From NCBI RefSeq assembly GCF_048564905.1, contig NC_133010.1, positions 15,234,282 to 15,298,281 of the forward strand: 64,000 nucleotides of DNA, in the 5' to 3' direction. The DNA comes from Vicugna pacos. Taxonomy: Eukaryota; Chordata; Mammalia; Artiodactyla; Camelidae. The notes below the pieces were generated by a model. It did no database searches, had not been told where the DNA came from, and saw nothing but the letters and a program-made list of their open reading frames with translations. Positions within the stretch are counted from its first letter, which is position 1. Every line of letters starts with the position of its first letter. The translations under genes and the position numbers were made by a program. Shown piece by piece: positions 1 through 11,050 of this stretch.

Positions 1-775
1 AAAGAGATGGCCCTCTGGTCCTTGAGAAAGACTTTCTTGTGTATTAAAACTGGAAGGAGGTTGATAGATTCACATCTCAAAAGGACAAAAGAAAAATTTT
101 ACAATTGCAAGTTTCCTAAAGTAATTGCTCTAAGCAAAGGGACCTCAGGTCTACAGTCGAAAAGAAATCTGTTTAAAATGTAGTGAAGCTTAGAGGGGTT
201 TTTCTGGCTGTCTTGGTCACCTCAAGATTTCGTTTTTTTCACGTGGGACTCTCTCCCAAGAGAAGTATGTGAGCTTCGACACCCTACGCCAGCTTCTTTG
301 TCTTTGCTCCGTGATGCCCCACATAAAGAACAGGAGCCAGGAGGGAAAAAAACAGACATGCATCTTCCAGTAGCTCTACAGATAACCCCTTTCCTAAACA
401 GGGTATGGTGTTGCCTGTGAAGAGGTAAAATTGATGTTTGCTAGAAACATTGTTTAGTACTTAGTCCTGAGAGTAACACTAACTCTTAGAATGTCCTGGA
501 AATATATTATATCCACTTTGAATCTGGGGACAACGAGTTTTAGAAAGTGCTCAGTTCCATCATAGATGCGGATGGTATCAATCATGCTATTACCAGCCTA
601 ATGCATTATGATTTTTGAGGAAACTTATTTTCGAGGCAGTAGAACAATCCCTTTATTTTGTCCATGCTGAAACTGGCTCAGTACAAGTATTTTTCTATCT
701 ATAAGAAGACCTAACTGGAATTTAAAAAATAAGAAGAATGTAGCTAATTCTCTCGTATCCCACTAATCGGTAGAT
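1..775. other. No recognised feature
   Basis: No repeat family, splice-bounded exon or sizeable open frame is recognised. Composition is ordinary AT-rich mammalian non-coding DNA. The right edge merges into the start of an old L1. Confidence 0.5.
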
Positions 776-1394
776 GATCATCACTTGTTCAATAAAAAAG
801 GTGTATTTGAAATCGCAACAAAAAAGATAAATACTCCAGAATAAATTTTACAAAAATGAGCAAAAATTTAGTGACAAAAACTTCAAAACACTCTGAAATA
901 TATAGAAGCAGATTTAAATACATACAAAGGCACCCTTTGTGTTTGGTTAGGACATGTGAATATCAAGATCTTAGCACTCCCTAATGTGAAACAATTCCAA
1001 TGAATATACCAAGGAGCTGTTTTTTCATGGAGATGGAATAGTTGACATGCAATGATAGCTAAGAAAACAGTGAAAAGAAGGGCTATAAGGAGAATTAGTT
1101 CTATAAGAAATGAAACCATTATAAAGCTGTTCTAATCAACAGAGTGTGTGCTGGCACATGAAAAGAGAGAGCAACTAATGAAACAGATTAGAAAGTCCAG
1201 AACAGACAAAACTCAAGAAATCTAGTATAGAAGAAAAGTGGAATCAAGTATTGAAGGGAAAAAACTTTGGGTTTGTTGGTTTGTTTTTAATAAATAATGT
1301 TGATTTAGCTGTTTGACTATTTTGAAAAAGGTAAAATTAGATCAGCCCTTGACAACATACACAACAATAAACTCCAAACAGATCAAACATCTAA

Positions 1395-1421
1395 ATATAT
1401 ATATATTTAATATATATATAT
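1395..1421. repeat. (AT)n microsatellite inside L1
   Basis: Alternating AT with one central break forms a near-palindrome. It lies inside the old L1 and probably grew after insertion. Confidence 0.85.
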
Positions 1422-2104
1422 ACATAATCTATTTAAGTATTACAAGGAAATAAAGATAAATTCCTACCTATCAAGCTGCAAATATGGAAAGATGTTTTAA
1501 TTATGACTAAAAATCCAGATGTAACAAAAGATGGACACACTTCACAAGATTAAAAAATTCATGGCAAATTTATCATTTTTACCACAATAAAAATAAAATG
1601 CCATAAGAAAAGTCAAAAGATAGATGGCAAAATGGGAGAAAATATTTGCCACATATCACAGTTTAGAGCTAATATTCATCATCTGCAGAGAAGTTTTAAC
1701 AATCCAGGAGAAAATCTCAATAATAATATAGAAAAAAATTAATAATATACGTAAACAGTTCAGACACACACACATATTACTTGACATAAAGTTTAAACAA
1801 AAGGATGATACATAAAAGATACTCAACTTTATTCATAGTAAGAAAAATGTAGAATAAATCACAAAGAGTTATAATTTCTCACCAATCAAAATGGCAAAGA
1901 TTCAAAAGCTCACACTACGTATTTTGGCAAGACTTTGGGGAAGCAGCCACTGTAATACATACATTGCTAGTGAGAATTCAGAAATTACAAAATGATTCAA
2001 CCCCCAATGGGAGGAAATTCGGCGATATCTAACAAAATTACATATGTATTTGCCCTTCAACCTAGCAACCCTAACTTCTAGCTACTGTCCAAGGGGAGCC
2101 CCGG

Positions 2105-2132
2105 GTGTGTGTGTGTGTGTGTGTGTGTGTGT
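2105..2132. repeat. (TG)n microsatellite
   Basis: About 14 uninterrupted TG units lie within the old L1. The length makes it a likely length-polymorphic site. Confidence 0.95.
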
Positions 2133-2924
2133 ACAGATACTCTGTACCAAAAAAAAGATGTTCACTCACACTTTGTTGGGAGGAGTGAGTGAGGGGTAGA
2201 AGGGAGGTAGAGAGACAAGTGTGCCTTCCCTTTTGATAAGGCGGAAGTGTTTACTCTTCAGCTTCTTAAAATGTATGAACAAAATATTTACTGCAATCAT
2301 TGCTTTATTTGAAAACATAATTAGTGTTTTCTATTTGTAACACCAGATATTTTAAGGCAATAAAAGATTCTTCATGTGGAAAAAAAATAAATCTGACCTG
2401 AAAATACACCTTCCACAACATTAAAATTCATGTGTGTGAAGGTTATTCATTGTAGCATTTTTTTCAGTAACTGCAGAATATTGAAAGCTACCTAAATGTC
2501 CGACCATAAGAAATTGATTAAATAAACTACGGTATGTACACACAGTGTCATACTATGCCGCTGTTAAAAAAAAATGAAAGAGAAAAAGAAAAGGAAAATC
2601 TCTTTGCACTGATATGGAGTGATTTCTAGGAGCTGTTAAGTGCCAAAAGCAAAGTGCAAAGAAAATAATTCAAGTGTGACCTTTTATGCAGAAAGATATA
2701 TATATATAGATACACATATAATTGTATTTACTTGTCTTTTCAAAACTCAGTGCAAAAAATATATCAGTAATTAGTAAAATGAATTACTTCAGTGGATGGA
2801 GTGAGGGTGATGAGACAGGATATGGGAGGAAGGGATGTGTCTTTGAGTATAATTTTTGTATTGTTTTGACTTTTCAAAACATGTTAACATTGTACCTACT
2901 CAAAAAATAGAATTATGGCCGCTT

Positions 2925-3895
2925 AAAGACTCAGTTATACACCTTTCAGCAACACCTACTGGCTAGGTGGCAACACCTTTGAATAACACATTTTTATACT
3001 TGAGAGGTTGATTCTGAGCCTTACTGTGTCCTCTGCAGACCTCTAAATCAGTGACCAAAATATCGTGCTGGTTTATCCACAGCCAAGGTTTAAGATCTGA
3101 AAATCAAGGGGTGAAATGGATGATGTGTCTTTTCTCATTATTTACCTATTATTGCAAGTTTGGCTTCCCACTAAGCAACTTGAGGTTCTACTAGCCTTGA
3201 AGTCTTGGTTCCCAAGAAAAAAAATGTTTTCTTAGCAGACTCAACAATTGCTCCTTTAGACTGGAATGTGAGATTGCCGCATGGCCACGAAAGACCAGGC
3301 AAAGAAGGGGGTTGCTCATTCTAACCAGAGGAATTGAGCCTGAGTACTAAGTGAAACCTGGGGTGATTTTACACAATGGAGAGAAAGAGGTATATAATTG
3401 GAATGCAGGTGACCCCTGCAGTCATTTACTATTTCTGTATCCTGTGATTAAAGTTAGTGTAAAAATAGAACAAGTTAATACCACTGGGACACTCTAGATT
3501 TTTTAGGAATGAAAATTTGACTAACCCCACCAGTCAAGAACTGTGACCCAGAAAGTAGCTTGCTGAGCATAGAGAGAATATGGAATGGGATGTGAGAAAA
3601 GATAGATATAAATACCAACTACTACTTATTTTATTTTCTCTTCTCTCATTCCCCTACCATCTAACATTCTGTGCACTAAAAGCAGGTCACCTTATATCTC
3701 AGTATTAAAATCCCAGGATATCAAAGAAGAATGTGTCTCAGCTAAAAGAGAAATGAACATAACTCAAAAACAGAGAAACTCTATTTTGTGGAGAGGATTT
3801 AAAGTGTTTTCCTGTACAAGGGATGAATGCACTAGGGTAGGCAGTAGCTTTTTTTGTTTACTGTAGTTTTTTGGAAGTTAAGTATGGTTAAAAGA
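2925..3895. other. No recognised feature
   Basis: About 1 kb between the L1 end and the next repeat has no family I recognise and no open frame worth calling. Confidence 0.45.
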
Positions 3896-3899
3896 GGTA

Positions 3900-4110
3900 A
3901 ATAATGGATGCCAAATCGACAAGGGATGGATCATGGTGGTTTTTATTGTGTCAAGTTAGCTAAACTGGAACTGTATTTCTTAGAATTTCCTTTCATGATT
4001 AGGTCTGAATTAACACGGGTCGTAAGAGACTTTTCCCACCAGAATGGGAGGGCAGAAGTCAAGGAGCAGCCGTATTCAACTAAACACATTATTTGATCCT
4101 CAAGTAGATC
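3900..4110 (+). mobile_element. Possible old LTR fragment (MaLR/ERVL type)
   Basis: A phrase like the start of several mammalian ERVL/MaLR-type LTRs is visible (ggtttttattgtgtcaagtt near 3938). It is followed by a stretch close to a known 'gaactgtatttc...agaatt' consensus run and a 'gggagggcagaagt' motif. Only a fragment is present and it is very diverged. The family is uncertain. Confidence 0.35.
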
Positions 4111-4214
4111 CTGTACTAGAAGAAGAGGGATGCTATTCAGAGCAATATTGAATCAATTGGCAAAATTGGACTACAAGTAGTAGATTAGCTAAAAGTGCTA
4201 TTTCAATTTTAAAT

Positions 4215-4500
4215 CTACTGATTGTATAATTAACTCAGGTTATGTAAGAGAATATTCCTATTTTTAAGAAATAAATAGTAGAAAAAGGCATGAGGAACGC
4301 AGTGTCCTCTCTCATGAGTCACAAAAATATGTGCGTTTATGTGTGTGGATACATATACAGAAGGAAAGGGAGAGAGACAACAGATAAGGCAGCAAGTGGG
4401 GAACATGTTAACAGTAGTTGAACTTGGTACTATTTGTTATTCTTATCCTTGTAAATTTTCATAACTTTAAAGTTACTTCTAAATAAAAAGTTTTTCTTAA
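4215..4500 (+). mobile_element. Old interspersed repeat 3' end, probably L1-related
   Basis: The order of phrases matches a familiar mammalian repeat tail: 'agaatattcctatttttaag', a GA-rich stretch (gaaagggagagagacaacag at about 4365), 'gggaacatgttaacagtagt' and a terminal 'ttctaaataaaaagttttt'. The orientation is given by the AATAAA-bearing end near 4480-4495. I cannot name the subfamily with confidence. Confidence 0.45.
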
Positions 4501-4739
4501 GTGTACTTGAAGTCATGCAACGGCAGCTGTCTAAAAAAGTGTCTAAACAAAATTGTAATGTCCTTAATTTAGTGACATAAATCTTATCCCACTAGTTGTA
4601 TATACATGAAGCATACTTATCTACCTAAGAAAAGGAGAACTGTCAGGTTTATGCAGAATGAAAGCTGGATAAATGGTTTCTGTACGTAATCATCAGTGCT
4701 TTTATTGAGACAGGTTTTTTTTTAATATTTCATTTATTA

Positions 4740-4877
4740 TTGTATTATTTTAATTTTTTTTTATTTTAGGGGAGAAGGTAACTAGGTTTATTTATTTTTA
4801 GGGGAGGCACTGGGGAGTGAACCCACGACCTCTTGCATGCTAAGCATGTGCTCTACCAGTGAGCTGTACCCTCCCCC
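4740..4877 (-). mobile_element. vic-1-like SINE (camelid, tRNA-Ala-derived)
   Basis: Read on the minus strand, the element begins at 4877 with a G-rich start. It then carries a tRNA-like A box (4856-4868, minus) and B box (4813-4823, minus, ggttcactccc) around the anticodon-arm-like palindrome gcatgctaagcatgt. The tRNA-like head, the adjacent AAAAATAAATAAACCTAG motif and the A-rich tail match the camelid vic-1 SINE as I recall it. This is the main reason to place the window in Camelidae. Both RNA polymerase III promoter boxes are still recognisable, so the copy is moderately young. No clear target-site duplication is seen, partly because a long pyrimidine microsatellite abuts the 5' end. Confidence 0.85.
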
Positions 4878-4885
4878 AAAGATCG

Positions 4886-5010
4886 TTTTCTCTTTCTTTC
4901 TCCCTCCCTCCCTCCCTCCCTCCCTCCCTTTCCTCCCTCCCTCTCTCTCTCTTTCCTTCCTTCCTTCCTTCCTTCCTTTCTTTCTTTCCTTCTTTCTTTC
5001 TTTCTTTCCT

Positions 5011-5082
<72 letters not shown>

Positions 5083-5133
5083 TCCTTCCTTCCTACCTTC
5101 CTTCCTTCCTTCCTTCCTTCCTTCTTTCTCCCT
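4886..5133. repeat. Long pyrimidine tract (CTTT)n/(CCTT)n/(CCCT)n
   Basis: About 248 bases are almost entirely C and T on the plus strand. They form blocks of CCCT, then CTTC/CCTT, then a long CTTT core, then CCTT again. I see a single A, near 5095. Reading it in two frames produces the low-complexity Phe/Ser/Pro/Leu open frames at 4837-5173, which are not genes. The mirror-symmetric homopurine/homopyrimidine structure is suited to triplex (H-DNA) formation. It sits directly upstream of the SINE head rather than at its A tail. Confidence 0.95.
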
Positions 5134-5134
5134 G

Positions 5135-6435
5135 AGAGATTTTAGTTTAAAATGTACAGGAGGAAATGAGTAGTTTGTACAGAAATGTTGGCTTATTATT
5201 TATTTTTCACTTTTTTTTTTCACTAGTTGTCAGACAAGTGTCAGGAATAAATTCCAGTTCAAATTCCTTGCAGAGAAGATCTTCAAAGGGTTAGTGCTGA
5301 GCGAGGGTCTATGATGATCTCAGAATTCCTTTCACTGTGTGCCCGAGGCTAGTACATCAAATCCTTTTTGGGAGTCATTTCCTGTTGTTAGTTGACTTTG
5401 AAACAAACCGAGTTGTCTTCTTGTCTCCAGATAAACGGGTACTGAAGCAAGGCAATGACTTAGTGCTTAAAATGGCTTGCCAGCTCTTGATTCATATTGA
5501 CGAAAACTAATTAAGAGTAAGGCATTGCCAACATAAGCTGCATGTTTGATGAAAAACAGCTCGACTTTTCACTTTGCAATGTTAGTAGCTATCTGAATGT
5601 GGGTTAAACGGTGAGCAATTTTCCTGAATGTCCACAAAGCTAAAAAAGAATCCTTGCACGTTTTTAGTGACAGCCAAATTTTGGCTAACGTTACTATATT
5701 TTATTTAAGCTGTGGAATCTGTAAGGTCAGACCTATGCGTGCTTCCTGTTCTTGTTCTTCTCTTTGGCTGGCCCTGGAGTCCTGGAGATGGGATGCTTGA
5801 CCCTTTGCTTCTCAGTGACTCAGCGAACATGCAGGCACTGCGACGAGCTTATCATTAACCAGTGGTGCATCCTTCCTCCGCAGCAGATCGGGGATCTCTC
5901 TCTGGATCATCTAGAAGAATCATCCTGTCTGGATAACAAGAAGAGTGGGGTTCTGTTGAGGTGTGACCTTGTAATGATATTTTGTCCAAGAAACTTGTGA
6001 AAATCCAGTTTTTATCTACAGCCTATCACTCTTTTCTGCAACGTTCCCAAGGGATGTGTACACATAAGCAAAATGTAACAAAGAAGCACTTTATACTTGG
6101 CTTTGGACATAAACTCTGCAGTGGAATTTCAAGAATCTGAGCTACAGCATATGAAAGACTACTTTATTTTTAAGATAGATAAGTTAGTGTGATGTTTACA
6201 ATCAAAGAAACATGAGATATGTTTTCTGATTCCAAGAGCCAAATCCTGGTCTGTGACTTTACGCATTTAATGGGACGAATATTTGAAGGGCCACAGTTCC
6301 CAAGTCCAGAAAGATGCTGCTCTGTGTTTAAATGACAGAGTTATTTACCCCATCTATAAATGTAATCAAGATGTTACCCCAAAAGATAAAGACCCCAGTT
6401 TTTGTCATACCCGAAAGAGAAATTTATAATCGGGA
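5135..6435. other. Apparently single-copy DNA; no gene recognised
   Basis: No repeat family is recognised across 1.3 kb. The part at about 5380-5740 has balanced composition, few simple repeats and motifs such as aaaactaattaagagt, so it could be conserved non-coding DNA. An open frame at 5752-6000 (82 codons) has no family resemblance and no flanking splice or start context that would support it. Confidence 0.45.
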
Positions 6436-6439
6436 GACG

Positions 6440-6925
6440 GTGCGTTGTCTGGCAAAAATTTTTTAAAGATTTATTTAAAATAGGGAAAGTGCACCTCCAA
6501 GAATGGGAGGGAGGCTGACCCAAAGGAGGGAGCGCAGTGGTTTTCGTCTCCCCTTTGACTTGTACCCTCGCTTAGAGGTGGTCTCTTTGTTGATTGACGG
6601 TTCTTGTCCCTGGAGTGCTGAGTCGTGCTTGGCCGCTTTGTGCGTGTCCTTACCCATAGTGTATACAGAAAAACCCATGGTGGGGGGGCCTAACCGCAGT
6701 GTTAATTATAATACAATGAGCACCAGGTTGTGTCCCGTTAAGTCCTTTCTGCTACTGCGCAGTCGTGGCTGTGGGGTTTTAACCAGTTTCTTGCTGACAC
6801 TCGTTTAGAAGAAGTTAAGTCCCTTTATGCTGGAGGCATAACGCCGTCTTCCAGACCATCCTCCCTCTCCTGCACTCATCTGTCTGGTGCCCCCACTTAT
6901 CTAACTACCTAACACAGAGTGGCCT
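6440..6925 (-). mobile_element. CpG-rich block, possible endogenous retroviral LTR
   Basis: By eye this stretch holds roughly 17 CpG pairs in about 440 bases, well above its surroundings, and it is more GC-rich. On the minus strand it has an AATAAA-like signal (rc of 6470-6475) after a GC-rich stretch, as U3-R of an LTR would. The minus-strand start could be TGTGTTAGG near 6915. I could not find matching flanking duplications or name a family. Alternatives are a small CpG island, a decayed retrogene or a SINE-derived composite. It contains a 67-codon minus frame with no resemblance to any protein I know. Confidence 0.3.
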
Positions 6926-7144
6926 GAGTCTAGGTAAGTCTGGCCAATCTAGGTAAGGTTTCCTTGTTGTTGGGCATGGAATAAAATATGATTGGAGAGG
7001 ACTTCCTTCTTCTGGTGACTAAGCACGTGGCACAGGAAAATACTTATCTGTGTCCACTCATGACTGTAGAGACACAGGAGACTTCAGACTGGCACAAACC
7101 TGTGTTCCTGAGGCGTTGTGGTCTGTTGGAACTCTGATAGCTTT

Positions 7145-7265
7145 GGGGAGAGGTATGGATTCAAATTCTGGCTTCATTATTTACTCCCTGGGTAAGTCTC
7201 AGCAGTTGTTCTAAACCTAATTCCCATGACTGAAAAAACGTGAAGAAGAATAATATCGATGTCGA
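7145..7265 (+). mobile_element. MIR SINE fragment
   Basis: The MIR core is recognisable as ggattcaaattctggcttca (7158 onwards), followed by 'ctccctgggtaagtctcagc' and the 'aataata' region. This matches the MIR order of tRNA-related part, core, then A/T-rich part. It is diverged, as expected for an ancient mammal-wide SINE. Confidence 0.6.
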
Positions 7266-7269
7266 AGGC

Positions 7270-9430
7270 TCAGATTCCACGTGGAGACATACATGTCAGG
7301 CACTTGTCACAGCACTGCAGGTTCAAAGATAAATAAGATGTAAGTCCTTTCATTGAGATGTTGCTTGTGGCGTAAACACTGATGCGACATATAGGTAATT
7401 GATACATAGTGTCACCAGTATCCTCATACTGATATTCATGGGTCAATGGGTGCATAGAAGAGAGACACGTAGCCTAGTTTAGAGGCTCAACAAACACTAA
7501 TTAAAGAAGGAGATGGTTATCCTTGGCTTTGCTGGATTTGTAGGAACTCTCCAGGAGAAGAAAGTAAAGTATGCATTCAGGGTATTAAGCAGGAAAACAA
7601 TGTAATGCATTCAGACAACAATAGGAATTTTATATTTACTGGAACAAAAAAAATGAACGGCCAAAATTGGAAGATAAAACTTACGAGGTAAGAAAGGGTC
7701 AAATCATGAAAGATTATTATGTTGGTTTAAGACGCTTACAGAAAACAGTAGCTTTTCAAAATATACACACACACGTACAAACCAAACAAATACAAGAAAA
7801 CTTTGAAAGCCTGAAAATACCTCATTATTTCAATGCTTGCCTATTCTGAAAAGCTTTTTGGAGAGATAAAAGTTTAATCACTCTGATTAGAAAGCAATTA
7901 GGTTCATGGTTGATTTGGCCTAATAGAGAACTGGGATTAGGATTTTATGCATCAGACCAGCCCCAACTGTACTCATTTTGGGCTCTCCCGCGGAGTCGTA
8001 CTGCTGGTGGCCAGCTACTGATGTTGCTGGATCCTAAGTAATTTGCAATGAGCATTAGAGGGGTGGAAAGAGGCAGAATATTCACAGTTTAATACATTGA
8101 AACAAATGCAAATAAACATGTGGTTTCTGACCTACGTGGTTCTTTTTTATCTTAAGAGACAGTGCCAAGTTATTTCTTTTGTCACAATACTGCGTGAAGT
8201 ATGTCAAGGCAGACGGGGGTCATGGTTAGTACCAGCTGAAGGATATGCTAAACTGTAGCTGCCATAGTATTTCAGACACCTTGTTACCAGCAGCTGAACC
8301 ACTGTGGAAAAGCCAGAGCAAAGAAGAGCGACACACTCCATTGAAAGGTAGTTCCAGCATCGGGGAGAAAATGCTGGCAAGGATGAAATCTCATAGTCAA
8401 GATGAATGGCTGGAAATGGGTCAGTGCTCGACAGCTTTACTGCAGAAGCAGATATACATTTTAACTTGGAAAAAGAGCACAGAGCAGTAATCAGCTAACA
8501 GCGGCCAGATGGAGGAAAGACAAAGAGTGGTATAAACACTGAAGTTGGACAGGCTTGATGGGATCAGGTCAGAGAAAGATCAGGATCAGAAAGACGGAGG
8601 TGCCTTCTTCCTGAAAGCAAAGTGGATAACGTCAGCCAGGGTGGGCTCCTGTACCTGCCTCTGTGCACTTATGCGCCCCATGCTGGATGCTCTGCTTTGT
8701 TTCCAGGGAAAATCCTTGTGGCCTCTGAGAGTATATATGACATTTAAATCTTTGTGAATCCAGTGTAACTACTCTGTTCTCATCACCCCCAGATGATGAA
8801 AGGGATTGTGTTTTGGGACATACAGGGATTAAATCTGTCCCTTTACCAAATCAGCAAATGTGTGCTGAGGATTTTGCAATACATACCACCTGCCACTGTA
8901 GAAGCTAAAGGAGTTAATACAGGCTTAGATCAATGCCTCTCGTCTAAGTTGCTTAGAATGTAGTGCAAAAGAAAAACAGAAATAGTGCAGGGAAAAAAAA
9001 AGTAAATATAAACTATAAATTGCAAACAGTATAGTATTACAACTTATAATATTGTTTGTTGAAGGAATAATCTAAAACCATATTCCTTGTCTGACTACCT
9101 AATCAAATTAATTTTCTTTTTTGTGAAATTTAGTGCAAAAATATTTACATGTAAAACTAAGTTAAATATCAAAGTCTTTGTGCTTGGTTTATTTAATAAG
9201 GAATAGATTAAAATTTTACACTGGGCACTAGTATTTAAATTTGAAAGGAGTTTAGAAAGATAGCAATATTTATAGTTGGAAAGTATTAACACATTTAGGT
9301 GCTGAAAAACTTTTTTTCTAGCAGTTCAGATTTTGATTGCATAGAAGTTTTATTTCCACAGTATCCAAACAAATAAACAGACACAAAGTGCTTTTATAAC
9401 CTGAAGGCAAAGTCGTTCGAGCTGGTAGAT
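7270..9430. other. No recognised feature
   Basis: About 2.2 kb without a repeat family or gene that I can name. Short open frames at 7667-7849, 8245-8490 and 8545-8757 look like chance: no domains, no splice context and ordinary composition. Confidence 0.4.
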
Positions 9431-9579
9431 AGGTCATCAGTTGTTTTCCGGTTCTGTTTCTTTCCAAACACAGCTTTTCACTCCTCATTGGCCATTAAAG
9501 CCCACTGCCATTCTTCAAATGTTATTTCTCAAACGGTTCTCCATCAGTGAGATCTTAAAAGTCTCACGATGCAGAGTTG

Positions 9580-9735
9580 CGAGTGGGCTTCGGTGGAGTA
9601 AAGACAACTGTGATGGCAAGTGCGAGGGGCTCAGCAGAAGGGAGGGCGGCGGAGGGGTGAGGCGGTGTCGCACGGTCCCCCAGCACAGATGGGAAAGGCA
9701 GTGCCACCCAGGGCGATTCCACGGCCTCTAAGCTC
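9580..9735. other. Local GC-rich, CpG-bearing stretch
   Basis: A GC-rich patch (agggcggcggaggggtgagg near 9643) with several CpGs stands out from AT-rich neighbours. It lies in a 96-codon plus frame (9441-9731) without recognisable domains. No promoter elements such as a TATA box or paired splice donor are convincing. Confidence 0.35.
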
Positions 9736-9803
9736 TTTCTGCCATTAACATTTCCCTCCTTAATCTGTTCTGATTCCTTCTTCCCCCACTTTCTTGACCT
9801 GAA

Positions 9804-9820
9804 TTTTTTTTTTTTTTTTT
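9804..9820. repeat. Poly(T) run
   Basis: A run of 17 T on the plus strand, followed by AGATTTC. It may be the A tail of a lost minus-strand retroposon, but no body is recognisable. Confidence 0.9.
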
Positions 9821-9864
9821 AGATTTCTAGCGATTAAAAAACTACAGGCAGAATAATCTCTTCA

Positions 9865-10115
9865 TGTGACAGCTTGGTATAGCAGTAAGAACATAAATAA
9901 TTTCTGCTGTCAAGCCCCTTTTTGAATGTTGGCTCAACTCCTCAAACTTAACCTATCTGTACTTCATTTTCTCAAAGTGAGAAGAGAGAGAGAGACACAC
10001 GGGCGAGGGGGAGATAATACCTTTACTTCCAGCTTAAAGGGTTGCTTTGAGAATCAAATGACACCAATACTACATATCGATATGCTTCACAAACCTAGTG
10101 ATAGTACATAAAAAT
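9865..10115 (+). mobile_element. MIR SINE
   Basis: The MIR order is visible: 'gcttggtatagcagtaagaa', then 'gttggctcaactcctcaaac', 'taacctatctgtacttcatt' and 'gagaatcaaatgacaccaat'. A GA/CA-rich expansion lies near 9980-10000. The copy is nearly full length and strongly diverged. Confidence 0.65.
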
Positions 10116-10119
10116 TAAG

Positions 10120-10590
10120 CCACTTCAAAATATATATTTTGTCTGCTAGGAACGTAGAGGGACTTCTAGCGTTTTGCTGCACAATTAGTTGTTCACCTTT
10201 GCTAACTGTCATCATCTTAAAAGAGGGAGGTGATTCAAGAAAGGTAAGTGAGATCTATGACTACAACCAGGAGACGAGTTTTCACACCCCGACCCCAGGG
10301 CTACCAGGAGCCAACAGGCTGCCTGGTGGGAAGGGTAAGAGCCCAGTGCCTTTGCTTCCAGCTTAGTAAACTTGGAGTTGAAATCTACATTCCAGAACTC
10401 TTTTGTGGAAAACTACAGGTGTCTGGACTTCACCTGAAATCATAGCTTTGCTTGAATCGCTCCCCTTTCTGTCCTGCGGTACACCCCACTATCCCTTACT
10501 GCTTTCTCATGAGCCATGTCCTTAAGAAATCACTGCACCTCAATCTTTGGCTTAGGCTCTGCTTCTGAAAGGAGCCAATGTAAGATACCC
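10120..10590. other. No recognised feature
   Basis: Overlapping short plus-strand frames at 10139-10445 have no recognisable domain. A pyrimidine-rich stretch followed by AG does not pair with a matching donor. I see no repeat family. Confidence 0.4.
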
Positions 10591-10599
10591 AACAAATTA

Positions 10600-10875
10600 A
10601 TCTTTCACTCATTCAACAAACATTTATTCGACATCTCCAAACTGCTTAGCATAAGGCAGAGGGACACAAAACTCCCTCTTTATGCATCTTATATTTTATT
10701 GGGAAAAATGAGAAAATACATAAATGAATAGGTCTATAATACAATCTGTGTTAAAATCATGGTAAAAATGCTATAATAAAAAATGAACCAGAGTAATTTA
10801 GGGAGGGGATAAAGGACAGAATGTACTATTTTAGATAAACAGGTCAGATAAAGCTGCTCTAAGAACTGACCACTG
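10600..10875 (-). mobile_element. L2 LINE 3' end
   Basis: The start 'cattcaacaaacatttattc' (about 10610) is the reverse complement of the L2 tail ('aataaatatttgttgaatg'). The later 'gtactattttagataaacag gtcagataaagctgctct' region matches the reverse of the L2 'gaggccttccctgacca' segment. This gives a minus-strand L2 fragment. Confidence 0.65.
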
Positions 10876-10954
10876 ATGAACAAACCCATCCTCCCCCAGA
10901 ATATTATTTGTTCTTATCTTTCAATATTGAGAATCAAGGTAGTTAAGCCTGTAA

Positions 10955-11050
10955 GAAGAACTTAACATGTATCGGGCACTCTGACAGGCCCTGGGAAGAC
11001 ATTTTCTCACAGAAGAATAAGAGAAATAGAAGAGGGCCCAGGCTGAGGTT
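10955..11050 (-). mobile_element. Possible MIR/L2 fragment
   Basis: The phrase 'catgtatcgggcactctgac aggcc' resembles the reverse of the MIR/L2 'gcctggcacatag' region. It is too short and diverged to settle the family. Confidence 0.3.

Larger units (their letters stand above)
780..2915 (+). mobile_element. Old L1 (L1M class) 3' part: end of ORF2 plus 3' UTR
   Basis: The sequence follows the L1 consensus order. An ORF2-like stretch (aataaattttacaaaaatga, then gagagcaactaatgaaacag) is followed by the phrase about animals in a later ORF2 stretch (ctcaccaatcaaaatggcaa at about 1879, gggaagcagccactgtaata at about 1938). The typical 3' UTR phrases then appear (ggttattcattgtagcattt near 2441, gatatggagtgatttctagg near 2610), with an A-rich end near 2910. 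The frame is heavily decayed and encodes nothing intact. A (TG)n run and an (AT)n run have grown inside it. Divergence suggests an insertion older than the split of placental orders. The 5' boundary is approximate. Confidence 0.8.

Noticed and set aside
883-1119. Minus-strand 78-codon frame with a hydrophobic N-terminus resembling a small membrane protein
   Set aside because: It lies antisense inside the decayed L1 ORF2 remnant; hydrophobicity comes from A/T-rich sequence.
4808-4877. Possible tRNA-Ala gene (A box, B box, tRNA-like arms)
   Set aside because: Head is followed by the SINE body and A-rich tail, and the tRNA-like arms are imperfect, so it is a tRNA-derived SINE.
4837-5173. Overlapping open frames of 102 and 104 codons rich in Phe, Ser, Leu and Pro
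   Set aside because: They are translations of the pyrimidine microsatellite in two frames; no composition or context of a gene.
6475-6678. 67-codon minus-strand basic protein in the CpG-rich block
   Set aside because: No family resemblance; the block is more likely an LTR or CpG island.
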